Below are positions 18,395-27,932 of a stretch of 64,000 nucleotides of DNA, one piece after another. The position numbers and the translations under genes are program-made. This DNA comes from Tepidiphilus olei. GTDB lineage: Bacteria; Pseudomonadota; Gammaproteobacteria; Burkholderiales; Rhodocyclaceae. The notes beneath the pieces were generated by a model. The model was not told the origin of the DNA. It worked only from the letters and a program-made list of their open reading frames with translations, and searched no databases. The first letter of the stretch is position 1. The number at the start of each line of letters is the position of its first letter. The stretch is taken from contig NZ_SBHO01000001.1 of the NCBI RefSeq assembly GCF_006980705.1, positions 248,001 to 312,000 of the forward strand, given 5' to 3'.

Positions 18395-19750
18395 TTAGTC
18401 GGACTTTTCCACCCCGACAACCTCGGCCGTGGCACGGCCATCGTGGAATTCGAGGCGGATGGCTTGTCCCGTGGCGAGTTGCGCCGCGCTCGTGAGCACT
18501 TGGCCGGAGGCATCGCTCACCAGCGCATAGCCGCGCTCCAGCACCGCCTTGGGGTCGAGCGCGTGGAGGCGGTCTTCGAGCCGCTCCAGACGGTGGTGCG
18601 GGGCTTCCAGGGCTTGCCTCGCCGCCCGAGGCAATCTCTGGGCGAATGCGTCGAGCCGGGCGCGATGTCCGGCAAGCGTCGGTCGGGCGGCGGCAAGCCG
18701 CCGGTGCAGGGCATCGAGCCTCAGCCGTGACTCGGCGAGCGTGCGCCGCTGCGCCGCCGTGAGTCGAGCATGGAACCCTTCGAGCCGCTGGCGCGCTTGC
18801 GCGAGGCGCGCCGCCGGGTGCGTGAGACGCAGCTGCAGGCGGTCGAGCCGCTGGTTTTCGGTGAGCAGGCGCTCGCGCAGCGCCCGCTGCAGGCGCCGCA
18901 TCAGCAGATCGAGTTCGAGCGGCAGTTCGGTCCAGCCTTGGCTCACCAGCATCGCCGCGCCGGTGGGCGTAGGGGCGCGCACATCGGCCACCAGGTCGGC
19001 GATGGTCACGTCGGCTTCGTGCCCGACGCCGCTCACTATCGGCACGGGGCTCGCCGCGATCGCGCGGGCGAGCGCCTCGTCATTGTAGGCCATGAGATCT
19101 TCGGGGCTGCCGCCGCCGCGCACGAGCAGCGCCGCTTCGATGCCAAGGCGCGCTGCGTTCTCGCCGAGCAAGGCAAGCGCTGCCGCCATTCGTGCCAGTG
19201 CTTCCGCACCCTGCACCAGTGTGGGCAAGAGCACGATCTCGATGAGGGGCGCGCGCTGGCGCAGCGTGCGCAGCACGTCGTGGATGGCGTCTCCCGCCGG
19301 TGAGGTGATGAGCGCGAGGCGGCGCGGCCGACGCGGCAGTGGGCGCTTCCTTTCGGTGGCGAAGAGTCCTTCGGCCTCGAGCTTGGCTTTGACGGCCAGG
19401 AAACGCTGCCACAGCAGGCCGGCGCCGGCCGGCTTGAGACCGCGCACCACGAGCTGGTAATCGCCTCGGGGGGCATAGACGCTCAACTGACCAGCCGCCT
19501 CCACGCTGTGCCCTTCGGCGAGTAGCCGCGCGAAGGCCGTCGCCTGTCGCCGCCACAGGACGCAACGCAGTGCCGCGACTTCGTCCTTGAGCGTGAAGTA
19601 GCAGTGTCCGGAAGTGGCGAGGGTGAGGCCGGAGATCTCACCGATGACGTTGACCTCGGCAAAACCCGTTTCCAGGCAGTCTTTGATGCGTTGTGTGAGC
19701 TGGCCGACGGTTTCGGTCGGTGGCGGGAAGGGGGTGGAATCGGGGCTCAT
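18395..19750 (-). CDS. xseA: Exodeoxyribonuclease VII large subunit
   Basis: 451 residues from ATG 19750 (MSPDSTPFPPPTETVGQL); the frame is open for 30 more codons upstream and an ATG at 19774 is an alternative. An OB-fold lies at the N-terminus (VNVIGEISGLTLATSGHCYFTLKD). The catalytic core contains LALITSPAGDAIHDVL, LLVRGGGSPEDLMAYND and VSGVGHEADVTIADLVAD. The C-terminal third is the long Arg/Leu-rich coiled coil that binds the small subunits. With XseB it degrades single-stranded DNA to oligonucleotides. xseB is not in the window. Confidence 0.95.
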   Translation of the reverse strand: MSPDSTPFPPPTETVGQLTQRIKDCLETGFAEVNVIGEISGLTLATSGHCYFTLKDEVAALRCVLWRRQATAFARLLAEGHSVEAAGQLSVYAPRGDYQLVVRGLKPAGAGLLWQRFLAVKAKLEAEGLFATERKRPLPRRPRRLALITSPAGDAIHDVLRTLRQRAPLIEIVLLPTLVQGAEALARMAAALALLGENAARLGIEAALLVRGGGSPEDLMAYNDEALARAIAASPVPIVSGVGHEADVTIADLVADVRAPTPTGAAMLVSQGWTELPLELDLLMRRLQRALRERLLTENQRLDRLQLRLTHPAARLAQARQRLEGFHARLTAAQRRTLAESRLRLDALHRRLAAARPTLAGHRARLDAFAQRLPRAARQALEAPHHRLERLEDRLHALDPKAVLERGYALVSDASGQVLTSAAQLATGQAIRLEFHDGRATAEVVGVEKSD

Positions 19751-20096
19751 GCGCGCGATTGTACTGCGTTTCATCCCCAACGAGACGCTTTCTGTCATGC
19801 AACGGTAGCATCGGAACAGAAGCGCTTGATTTCTCGGCATGTTTTTGTAAACTATTGATTTTTATGTGTAATTTTTTTGATGAAAAATGTGGCAAAGTGA
19901 GGTTCTTCCTACCGCGACAAGGGTTATGCCTGGTTTCGCACTTTCATACACAAAGTTATCCACAGACTTTGTGGAAGAGTGGAACAAGGTGTGCGGCCGG
20001 CGCGGCGCCCCATTCGAGGCGGGCTGAGATATAATGCCGGGAGCAAAGGCCGTCGTCTCGGCCTTCGTCGTGCAAATCTCCGAGAGGGCATGGTTC
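19751..20096. other. Intergenic region between divergent xseA and exbB
   Basis: 346 bp without a gene. The stretch about 19838-19890 is clearly richer in A/T than its surroundings. A perfect DnaA box inside an inverted repeat sits at 19949-19973 (listed separately). A TATAAT at 20030-20035 could be a -10 for exbB, but no good -35 is present 16-18 bp upstream. Confidence 0.6.
19949..19973 (+). promoter_or_regulatory. Perfect DnaA box inside a 7-bp inverted repeat
   Basis: TTATCCACA, the consensus DnaA box, at 19956-19964. It is flanked by CACAAAG (19949-19955) and its exact complement CTTTGTG (19967-19973). The box therefore lies in the loop of a perfect 7-bp inverted repeat. Only one box was seen, so a replication origin is unlikely; an operator is possible. 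Confidence 0.55.
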
Positions 20097-20714
20097 GTGT
20101 GGTCGATCATACAGGCATCGGGGTGGCCGATATGGCCGCTGTTGTTGGCTTCCATCCTTGCGGTGGCAATCGTGATCGAACGTGCCTGGACATTGCGACG
20201 CACGCGCATCAATCCACCAGGGCTGCTCGCCTCGGTGCTCGAGGAGTTGCGTCGTGGCGCATCGCCGCAAGAGCTTGCGTTGCGGCTGGAGGGGCATTCG
20301 CCGCTCGGGCGTGTGTTCGCGGCCGGGCTGCGCAATTACCGCTCTTCTCGTGAGGTGATGAAAGAGGCGATCGAGGACGCCGGTCGGGTGGTGGCGCACG
20401 GCTTGGAGCGCTATCTCACGGCTTTGGGGACCATTGCCGCGGTCTCGCCGCTCTTGGGTTTGTTGGGTACCATCATCGGCATGATCGAGATCTTCGCCTC
20501 ACAGTCGGCCGCTGGTACCAATCCCCAGCAGCTGGCGCATGGCATCTCGGTGGCGCTCAACACCACCGGGCTCGGACTCATCATCGCCATTCCTGCGACC
20601 ATTTTCTGGCGCCATTTCCGGGCCTACGTCGATTCCCTGGTCTTGGAGATGGAACAGGAAGCCGTGCGTTTGGTGGAAGTGGCCCACGGTGAGCGGGCCG
20701 GAGCCGAAGTATGA
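20097..20714 (+). CDS. exbB: ExbB/TolQ-family proton channel subunit
   Basis: About 205 residues from the GTG at 20097, which gives the usual betaproteobacterial opening (M/V)WSIIQASGWPIWPLLLAS and has GAGAGGG eight bases upstream; an ATG at 20034 in frame would add 21 atypical residues. Three membrane helices are visible: about 8-28, 110-135 (AVSPLLGLLGTIIGMIEIF) and 150-175 (ISVALNTTGLGLIIAIPATIFW). With ExbD it harnesses the proton gradient to energise an outer-membrane TonB-like partner. It leads a tightly packed operon with lipid A and nucleotide genes, a standard betaproteobacterial order. Confidence 0.9.
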   Translation: MWSIIQASGWPIWPLLLASILAVAIVIERAWTLRRTRINPPGLLASVLEELRRGASPQELALRLEGHSPLGRVFAAGLRNYRSSREVMKEAIEDAGRVVAHGLERYLTALGTIAAVSPLLGLLGTIIGMIEIFASQSAAGTNPQQLAHGISVALNTTGLGLIIAIPATIFWRHFRAYVDSLVLEMEQEAVRLVEVAHGERAGAEV

Positions 20715-21139
20715 AGTTTCGCACGGCCGGCGGTTTGCGCGAGGAGCCATTCCTGAATCTGGTGCCGCTCATCGACGTGGTGCTGGTGATCCTCATCTTT
20801 CTGAGTGTGACGACCACGTTCTCTCGGACGGCGCAGCTGCAGATCGATCTCCCCGAAGCCGATGAGGCGCTACCGGTCGATAGCATGCCCAAGGAATGGG
20901 TGGTGGCCATCACCGCCGACGGGGCCGTGTTCATCGGTGAGCGGGCCGTGGGGCTCGGCAGCGTGGAGGACATCGAAGCGGCACTGCTGGCGATGATCCC
21001 GGCCGGCTCGAAGCCTACCATCGTGATCGAAGCGGACGCGAAGACGCCGCATCAGCGCGTGATCGACGTGATGCGCGCGGCCCAGCGCGCCGGCTTCGAA
21101 AAGCTCACTTTCTCCGTCGAGCGCGTCGAAGGGCGATGA
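20711..21139 (+). CDS. exbD: ExbD/TolR-family proton channel subunit
   Basis: 142 residues with the ExbD layout: short cytoplasmic N-terminus, a single helix NLVPLIDVVLVILIFLSV whose aspartate is the proton-carrying residue, and a periplasmic domain. Overlaps exbB and lpxK by 4 bp each (ATGA both times), so all three are translationally coupled. The matching TonB is not in the window. Confidence 0.93.
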   Translation: MKFRTAGGLREEPFLNLVPLIDVVLVILIFLSVTTTFSRTAQLQIDLPEADEALPVDSMPKEWVVAITADGAVFIGERAVGLGSVEDIEAALLAMIPAGSKPTIVIEADAKTPHQRVIDVMRAAQRAGFEKLTFSVERVEGR

Positions 21140-22191
21140 GGGCGCCGCCGCCATGGTGGTCGCACCGCGGCGCCGTGGCATGCGCACTCCTGCCTTTTTC
21201 CCTGATTTTCGGCCTCGTGGTGCGGCTGCGCGCGTCGGCCTATCGTCGCGGCTGGCTGCGGCGCTGCCGTCCCCCCGTGTTCGTGCTGGTGGTGGGGAAT
21301 CTCAACGTGGGCGGCAGCGGCAAGACGCCGGTGGTGGTGGCGCTCGCGCACGCGCTTTCGGCGCGAGGCATCCCTTGCGGCATCGTCAGCCGCGGCTATG
21401 GCGGTAGTGTCGAGGGGGCTGCGCTGGTGCCGGCCACGGGAGACCCGGCCCGCTACGGCGACGAACCGGTGCTGCTTGCGCGCGAAACGGGAGTGCCGGT
21501 GGTGGTGGGGCGCGCGCGCTGCGCTGCCGTGACCGAGCTGCTGCGCCGTCATCCCGAGGTACGTCTGGTGCTCGCCGACGACGGTCTCCAGCATCTGCGG
21601 CTCGAGCGCGACTTCGAACTCGTGGTGCTCGATCGGAACGCTCTGGGCAATGCTTGGCTGTTGCCGGCCGGCCCCTTGCGCGAGCCGCTCTCGCGCCTGC
21701 GTACGGTCGATGCGGTGGTGGCGCACGAACCGCAGCAGGTGCACGCCCTCGTACCGGACGAGGTACCGCTCTATGGGCTGCGGCTCGAACCCGAGGCGCT
21801 CGTCTCGCTCGCCGATCCTTCGCGGCGCTTGCCCCTGTCGGCGCTTGCCGGGCAACGGGTCCATGCCGTGGCCGGCATCGGCCGTCCCGAACGCTTCTTC
21901 GCCACGCTGCGTGCCCTGGGCGCCGAGGTGGTGCCGCACGCCTTTCCCGATCACCATCCCTATCGACCGGAGGATCTGGACTTCGGCGCGCCGCAGGAGT
22001 GGCGGATTTTCACCAGCAAGGATGCGGTAAAATGCCAGGCATACGCGCGGCCGCACGATTGGGTGCTCATGGTGCGTGCCCGGCTCGACGAGGCGCTCGT
22101 CGAGCGCATTCTGGAGCGAATGAATGGATACTCGTCTGCTGGACGTGCTGGTGTGCCCGCTGTGCAAGGGGCCGCTCAAATACGACCGTGA
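21136..22191 (+). CDS. lpxK: Tetraacyldisaccharide 4'-kinase LpxK
   Basis: 351 residues. An N-terminal hydrophobic helix ([17 protein letters not shown]) anchors it to the inner membrane. The P-loop [19 protein letters not shown] lies near residue 55 and the [19 protein letters not shown] motif follows. It adds the 4'-phosphate of lipid A. The last 23 codons overlap the following Trm112-like gene in another frame (68 bp), so the C-terminal tail may be a late extension. Confidence 0.95.
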   Translation: MRAPPPWWSHRGAVACALLPFSLIFGLVVRLRASAYRRGWLRRCRPPVFVLVVGNLNVGGSGKTPVVVALAHALSARGIPCGIVSRGYGGSVEGAALVPATGDPARYGDEPVLLARETGVPVVVGRARCAAVTELLRRHPEVRLVLADDGLQHLRLERDFELVVLDRNALGNAWLLPAGPLREPLSRLRTVDAVVAHEPQQVHALVPDEVPLYGLRLEPEALVSLADPSRRLPLSALAGQRVHAVAGIGRPERFFATLRALGAEVVPHAFPDHHPYRPEDLDFGAPQEWRIFTSKDAVKCQAYARPHDWVLMVRARLDEALVERILERMNGYSSAGRAGVPAVQGAAQIRP

Positions 22192-22312
22192 ACGGCAGGA
22201 GCTCGTCTGCCGCGCCGACCGCCTGGCCTATCCGATCCGCGACGGCATTCCCGTGATGCTCGCCGACGAGGCGCGCCCCATCACGGCCGAGGAAGTCGAG
22301 GCGCTCAAGTGA
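22124..22312 (+). CDS. Trm112-family small protein (YcaR-like)
   Basis: 62 residues. Begins [18 protein letters not shown], with CxxC near the N-terminus, followed by [22 protein letters not shown], the Trm112/UPF0434 pattern. The second cysteine pair of Trm112 is reduced to a single Cys (LVCRAD). In eukaryotes Trm112 activates methyltransferases; the role of the bacterial form beside kdsB is not established. Overlaps lpxK by 68 bp and kdsB by 4 bp. Confidence 0.88.
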   Translation: MDTRLLDVLVCPLCKGPLKYDRERQELVCRADRLAYPIRDGIPVMLADEARPITAEEVEALK

Positions 22313-23079
22313 GTGGTTTTCGCGTGGTGATCCCGGCGCGGCTCGCGTCCACGCGCCTGCCGAACAAACCGCTCGTCGATCTCGCCGGCAAACCGATGGT
22401 GGTGCGGGTGTGGGAACGGGCGGTTGCCTCCGGGGCCGACGAGGTATGGGTGGCAACCGACTCGCCGCAGGTGCTGGCGGCGGTGCAGCAGGCCGGAGGG
22501 CAGGCGATCCTCACGCGCGGCGATCACGCCTCCGGCACCGACCGGCTCGCCGAGGTGGTCGAGCGCCTGGGGTGGGAGGACGAGGCCATCGTCGTCAACG
22601 TGCAGGGCGACGAGCCACTCATCGATCCCTTGGTCATCGCGCGCACGGCCGAGACGCTCGCACGCACGCCGTCCGCCGCGATCGCCACGCTCGCGCATCC
22701 GATCGAATCGGCGGAAGAATTTTTCGATCCGAACTCCGTGAAGGTGGTGTGCGATGCCTCGGGGCGGGCGCTCTATTTTTCCCGCGCGCCCTTGCCGTGG
22801 GCGCGGGACGCTTTCGCCACCGGGCGTGCGGCGCGTTTGCCCGAGGGCTTGCCGGCTTTGCGCCACGTCGGGCTCTACGCCTACCGTGCGGCGTTTTTGC
22901 GCGCTTTTGCGCGACTCGCGCCTTGCGCCCTGGAGCGGTTCGAGGCGCTGGAGCAGTTGCGCGCCCTGTATCACGGCTATGCCATCCAGGTGGAAGTGAT
23001 CACCGCGGCTCCGGCGCCCGGCGTCGATACGCCACAGGATCTGGAACGCGTGCGCCGGATGATCGTTGGGGCCGGATGA
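22309..23079 (+). CDS. kdsB: 3-deoxy-manno-octulosonate cytidylyltransferase
   Basis: 256 residues from a GTG that overlaps the preceding stop (GTGA). The nucleotide-binding opening [26 protein letters not shown] and [12 protein letters not shown] are intact. It couples CTP to Kdo to make CMP-Kdo for lipopolysaccharide inner core. Sits with lpxK in a lipid A/Kdo supply operon. Confidence 0.96.
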   Translation: MSGFRVVIPARLASTRLPNKPLVDLAGKPMVVRVWERAVASGADEVWVATDSPQVLAAVQQAGGQAILTRGDHASGTDRLAEVVERLGWEDEAIVVNVQGDEPLIDPLVIARTAETLARTPSAAIATLAHPIESAEEFFDPNSVKVVCDASGRALYFSRAPLPWARDAFATGRAARLPEGLPALRHVGLYAYRAAFLRAFARLAPCALERFEALEQLRALYHGYAIQVEVITAAPAPGVDTPQDLERVRRMIVGAG

Positions 23080-23784
<705 letters not shown>

Positions 23785-23812
23785 CGGAGGCGCGGGGGGC
23801 GATCGGTCACGC

Positions 23813-25507
23813 ATGGCGCAACGGCATCCTTCCGCGTGGCATCTCGACCAGATGCCTGGCCTGCTGCCCGGACAGCAGCGCGAGCTCGACGTCGTCGAAG
23901 CCCTCGTGCACGACTTGCCCGAAGACTGGCACGTCTTCCACGGCATCCCTTGGCAGAACGAGGCCAACGGCTTCTTGCAGCTCGGCGAATGGGATGTCGT
24001 GGTCGTCTCTCCGGCAGGTCATCTGGCGATCCTGGAGATCAAGGCGGGAGAGATCGACTGGACCCCCAAAGGCCCGGTGAAACGCTACGCCGGCACCGGG
24101 CGCAAAAATATCTCCTCGCAATGCCGCCTGCAGCATCAGGCGATGATCCAGAAGTTGCGCAAGGCGGGAATCGACGCGTACGTGGCGCACGCCTTGGTGC
24201 TTCCCGATGCGAGCGTGCCGGCAAACGCCGAGACGGCGCATTACCCGCGCAGCCGCATCGTCGATGCCGCTGCCGTGCCGCATCTGGGAACGCTCCTCGG
24301 CGAGTGGTTGCACAGCACGCCGATCGACCCGCAGCGGGTCGCCAAAGTAAGCGCCTTTCTGCGAGACGAATTGCGCCTCGCGATCGACCCCCGCGCGTTC
24401 GCCGGTGCGCTGCGCAGCACGACCATCGCCTTGCAGGCAGGGCTGGCGAGCACGCTCACCCGGCTCGAACTCCCGGCGGCGAGCGCCCTGTGCATCCAGG
24501 CCGTCGCCGGCTCGGGCAAGACCCTGCTCGCCCGCCAGTGGCTCGAGCAGGCCAGACGCCGCGGCACGCGCTGGGGCTACATGTGCTTCAACCGCATGCT
24601 CGCCGATGCGCTGCGCGCCTCGATCCCGGAAGCGGCGGCAGACATCGCCACCTTCCACGAAAGAGCCATCTCCGCCTTGCGTCGCCAGCGCCAAACCACC
24701 GAGCATCTCGACTTCACCGATTCCCGTACCTTCGACGCGGCGGTCACGGCGCTCACGCAGGATCGGGATTGGGCGCAGGGACTCGACGGACTCATTCTCG
24801 ACGAAGCCGCCGATTTGAAACCCGAGTGGTTCGCTGCTTTGCGTCGCAGCGTTTCCCCCGATATCCGCTGGTTGGTACTTCTCGATGCCGATCAACGGGT
24901 GCATCCCCACACCCTCGACACGGCCCCGTGGTGGGAGACGGAGCTACCGCAGGCGATCCGCTTCAGCGCCCGCGAGAACTTCCGCTCGCCGCGGGCCCTG
25001 GTCGAAACCCTCAATCTGCTCGAACTCACCGGAGAACCCCTCCTCGCGCGCCATCCCTTTGCCGGCGAGCCGCCGGAATTCGAGGTCTATCCCGACGACG
25101 ACCCGGCCGCGCTGCTGCGAGCCACCGAAACCGTCCTCGAGCGCTGGTTCGCCGACGGGATCGCACCGCAAGACGTTGCCGTATTGAGTTTTCAGGGGCG
25201 GGGACACAGCGCGATCCTCGCGCAGAACACGCTCGCGGGTTGCCGTGTGCGCCGTTTCACGGGGCAATTCGACGCCCAAGGCGTCCCCCAATGGAGCCAG
25301 GGCGAACTCCTCGTCGATACCGTCCTGCGTTTCAAGGGGCTCTCCGCCCCGGCGGTGCTGCTCACCGAAACCGACTGGGCCCAGTTCGACGAATCCGCAA
25401 GCCGGCGGCTCTATGTCGCGCTCACCCGAGCCGAATGGCGCGCTGCCGTGGTACTCAGCGAACGGGCGGCGCGCGATGTGAAAGCGCAGTTGGAAAAGGA
25501 GTCCTGA
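23813..25507 (+). CDS. NERD nuclease-related domain fused to a UvrD-like helicase
   Basis: 564 residues. The N-terminal part (about 18-140) resembles the NERD domain: GEWDVVVVSPAGHLAILEIKAGEIDW has the Asp...ExK spacing of restriction-type nuclease folds. Then a superfamily 1 helicase: Walker A QAVAGSGKTLLARQW near residue 223, Walker B GLILDEAAD near 325, and motif VI RRLYVALTRAEW close to the end. NERD-helicases occur near mobile and defence loci, but no specific reaction is established for most. Starts 28 bp after adk and borders the accessory island. A 562-codon open frame in another phase is a shadow. Confidence 0.85.
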   Translation: MAQRHPSAWHLDQMPGLLPGQQRELDVVEALVHDLPEDWHVFHGIPWQNEANGFLQLGEWDVVVVSPAGHLAILEIKAGEIDWTPKGPVKRYAGTGRKNISSQCRLQHQAMIQKLRKAGIDAYVAHALVLPDASVPANAETAHYPRSRIVDAAAVPHLGTLLGEWLHSTPIDPQRVAKVSAFLRDELRLAIDPRAFAGALRSTTIALQAGLASTLTRLELPAASALCIQAVAGSGKTLLARQWLEQARRRGTRWGYMCFNRMLADALRASIPEAAADIATFHERAISALRRQRQTTEHLDFTDSRTFDAAVTALTQDRDWAQGLDGLILDEAADLKPEWFAALRRSVSPDIRWLVLLDADQRVHPHTLDTAPWWETELPQAIRFSARENFRSPRALVETLNLLELTGEPLLARHPFAGEPPEFEVYPDDDPAALLRATETVLERWFADGIAPQDVAVLSFQGRGHSAILAQNTLAGCRVRRFTGQFDAQGVPQWSQGELLVDTVLRFKGLSAPAVLLTETDWAQFDESASRRLYVALTRAEWRAAVVLSERAARDVKAQLEKES

Positions 25508-25685
25508 ACCCAGCGCTGTCATAATCACGCCTGAGCGCCGAGGCCAACTGCGGGACAGGAAAAGCTGGGGCGCCAAGCCGACAGCAAAACGGGCGAAATC
25601 AGGTGGAATCGGTGCTGAGTATCATGGAATGACTGTTTCGCCGCGGTTTATTCCGAGAAAGATGGTTGTTCGATGTCTCTCATGT

Positions 25686-27452
25686 TTATTTTGAAACCGG
25701 GCAGATAGCTACTATTTCCCCCTCTTGGAGTTTTACCAAGATATTCATTGGTTTTGATTGATCATCAACGATAGCTCGTGTCGTTCTCAAGAACCCGATA
25801 AGCTCTTCCTTTTCTTGATTGATATCTTCAAGCATTTTATAATTCCATTTCAAAAAATTCAATTTATGCATATTAACCGATTCATCATCTGCAATCAAAA
25901 CAGACAAAGATCTTATCTTCTCATCCATCAATTTTTTCATCTGTGGTACAAGACTACCATGTTCTCCAAAAAAATCATTAAGATCCTTTTCCAATGACAT
26001 CATTCTGTCATTCTTTAAAGAATCCTCGTTTGGATAAAACGAAAGAAGTTTCCATCCGTAGAGTCTTGCACGAATGCAAAGAAATAACTGACGGTACAAG
26101 TTTGCTAAAATTTTTTGATGGTCATGAATAATTTTAATTATATCGTTTAATCCAAAAATATGTTTTGGTTTTATATTTTCAATCTCCTTAATTTTATTTT
26201 CTATATCTAATATAATATGTTTTTGTGCTTGGAGCAAACTCCGCTCGCATGATTCGATTTGCTCTCGAACATGTTCACGTGATTCTCCGTGGATTACTGT
26301 CCGGGTTATTTGGTTGAAATAGTCAATAGAACTTTCAATAGAAGAAATGCGTTCATTTACTTGAAATCTAATTATTTCTTCTATGTTTTTTGATATTTCC
26401 GAAAGATTTTTGTCGATATCAGCCAAGTGTTTTTGTGCAACTGCCATTGATATAAAAGAAAATATTATATTCGCATTTACTATCCTAGATAGTTTATTAG
26501 GCTCTAAAAGTATTCCATGGCTATTGAATAATCCATCTTTTTTGGTCATGAGCCTGTATCCATCAACCCCTTTTGCCTTAAGTAGCGGTCCATCAATCAC
26601 AACCTCCATGTATTTGGTTGCCGAAATTTCCCCTTTCGTTACAAGGCCGGGTATTTGTTGAATTAACATATTAATGCGACTAATATTTTCTTCCTTGCCT
26701 ACATTAATCCAATTGGCATTGTTGGGCTCATGAATCAGCCGCATGGATAGTACTGGAGGCGATTCAGTTGAATCTGATAAGATAAATTCTTCATTTGATT
26801 GGATTCTATATTGAGGAACAGATAAATATTTATCATCAATCTCCTGATTTTTATTTTTTTCTGCGTAATCCATGTATTTCTTTCTAAGACCGGCAATATG
26901 AATAACAGAAGGCACGGTTACAGAAAAAGCAGGATCGGAAAGATTGAATAAAGCAATACTCCATGCCAGTGGTCCAAACTTTTTTATCAAGGCTAGAATT
27001 ACAAAACTATTTACCAATTCAGTCGACGCTTTTTTCTTTGCCTCATAAATAATTTTTTTTCTTTCAATATCATCTAGTAAATGCCATTGTTTTTCAGCAA
27101 ATAATGTCAGAATGTTGTTTTCGTTATCAATTGTTTTTCCTTTTTCATACGGAACATCAAGCTTTTTGCAAACGTCAATTACAATTTCATCGTATGATGG
27201 CCCTTCTCCTCTAAATAGGTTTTTTACTGTATTTCCCCCAAACAATCTAATTTCATCGCCAATTATTTTGTAGTATTTTGTGTGATCTGGATAATATTTT
27301 TTATAATCATCATTTTGTTCTAAAAAATTTGTTAATTTGCCTTTTATTAATTCTACCAACGGATCTAGATCGTCGCGGCTGCATACTGATAAAAGTGCAT
27401 ATAGATCGCCTTTTTTAATGTCTTCTATTTTTTCTTTGATTGCGTCAATCAT
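25686..27452 (-). CDS. AT-rich gene: YaaW-like N-terminal region with long helical C-terminus, function unknown
   Basis: 588 residues, start ATG with AAGGAG upstream. Residues about 15-192 resemble E. coli YaaW (UPF0174): IIGDEIRLFGGNTVKNLFRGEG at 63-84 aligns with its IAGELQHFGGDSIANKLRGHG-type block, and AFSVTVPSVIHIAGLRKKY at 175-193 with its VTIPAVLQIACLRR end. Residues about 330-430 are a predicted coiled coil (KHLADIDKNLSEISKNIEEI), and the rest is largely helical. No catalytic motif is recognised. Base use is wholly unlike the neighbours: 27% G+C in the 60 bases from 27001 and 17% from 26161, with Lys/Ile/Asn-rich coding. It stands alone, with no gene overlapping either end. A horizontally acquired gene is the likely reading; defence or stress roles are speculation. 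Confidence 0.85.
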   Translation of the reverse strand: MIDAIKEKIEDIKKGDLYALLSVCSRDDLDPLVELIKGKLTNFLEQNDDYKKYYPDHTKYYKIIGDEIRLFGGNTVKNLFRGEGPSYDEIVIDVCKKLDVPYEKGKTIDNENNILTLFAEKQWHLLDDIERKKIIYEAKKKASTELVNSFVILALIKKFGPLAWSIALFNLSDPAFSVTVPSVIHIAGLRKKYMDYAEKNKNQEIDDKYLSVPQYRIQSNEEFILSDSTESPPVLSMRLIHEPNNANWINVGKEENISRINMLIQQIPGLVTKGEISATKYMEVVIDGPLLKAKGVDGYRLMTKKDGLFNSHGILLEPNKLSRIVNANIIFSFISMAVAQKHLADIDKNLSEISKNIEEIIRFQVNERISSIESSIDYFNQITRTVIHGESREHVREQIESCERSLLQAQKHIILDIENKIKEIENIKPKHIFGLNDIIKIIHDHQKILANLYRQLFLCIRARLYGWKLLSFYPNEDSLKNDRMMSLEKDLNDFFGEHGSLVPQMKKLMDEKIRSLSVLIADDESVNMHKLNFLKWNYKMLEDINQEKEELIGFLRTTRAIVDDQSKPMNILVKLQEGEIVAICPVSK

Positions 27453-27580
27453 TTATTTCTCCTTGGAGAATAAATCAATCAGATATAATTGAGCGATTCG
27501 ATCAACTCACACATCGTCTCACGACCCAGGAATAATGCCCGACGATCGCGGATCGATGAATTTTGTCTGGAACTCGACAG

Positions 27581-27910
27581 CTATGCGCTAAACGTGTGAC
27601 CGCAATCCAGGCAGCGGTAGTTGTCGAGGATGTGTTCGTCGATTTCTTCGCCGACTTTTTTGCCAACTTCTGCTCCGATTACCGCTCCTGCGAGGGCGCC
27701 GATGAGGGCACCAGCGGCGCCACCCGCCAGTGCGCCGGCTGGCCCGGCGACAAAGCCGAGCCTTGCACCGATTTGAGCGCCGACCGTGGCGCCGGTACCT
27801 ATCGTCGCGCCGCCGCCCATAGCCCCCGCTGCGAGGCCAATAGCCGTGCCAACTCGCTTGGCGATGTTTCTTTTTTCGATGCGGTCCGATTTGCATTTCG
27901 GGCATTGCAT
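27581..27910 (-). CDS. Zinc-ribbon protein with internal glycine-zipper segment
   Basis: 109 residues from the ATG at 27910, chosen because GGAG lies six bases upstream; an ATG at 27922 is also possible. N-terminal CPKCKSD and C-terminal CLDCGHTF form two CxxC knuckles. Between them lies a glycine/alanine-rich hydrophobic stretch of about 70 residues with repeated GxxxG spacing, typical of glycine-zipper membrane segments. The two halves of one zinc ribbon thus flank a membrane-inserting element. Function unknown. Downstream in the direction of the WYL regulator gene, 22 bp after its stop. Confidence 0.8.
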   Translation of the reverse strand: MQCPKCKSDRIEKRNIAKRVGTAIGLAAGAMGGGATIGTGATVGAQIGARLGFVAGPAGALAGGAAGALIGALAGAVIGAEVGKKVGEEIDEHILDNYRCLDCGHTFSA

Positions 27911-27932
27911 GACGATCTCCATCACTGGTTTT

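Noticed and set aside
19751-20096. Replication origin
   Set aside because: One perfect DnaA box and an AT-rich patch were seen, but no cluster of boxes and no dnaA, dnaN or rpmH nearby.
23836-25524. 562-codon open frame overlapping the NERD-helicase gene
   Set aside because: Same strand, other phase; Arg/Pro/Ala-rich with no motifs, typical of GC-rich shadow frames. The 23813 frame has clear nuclease and helicase motifs.
25508-25685. Small gene or attachment site between the helicase and the AT-rich gene
   Set aside because: No frame with a ribosome site and no direct repeat matching the far side of the island was found by eye.
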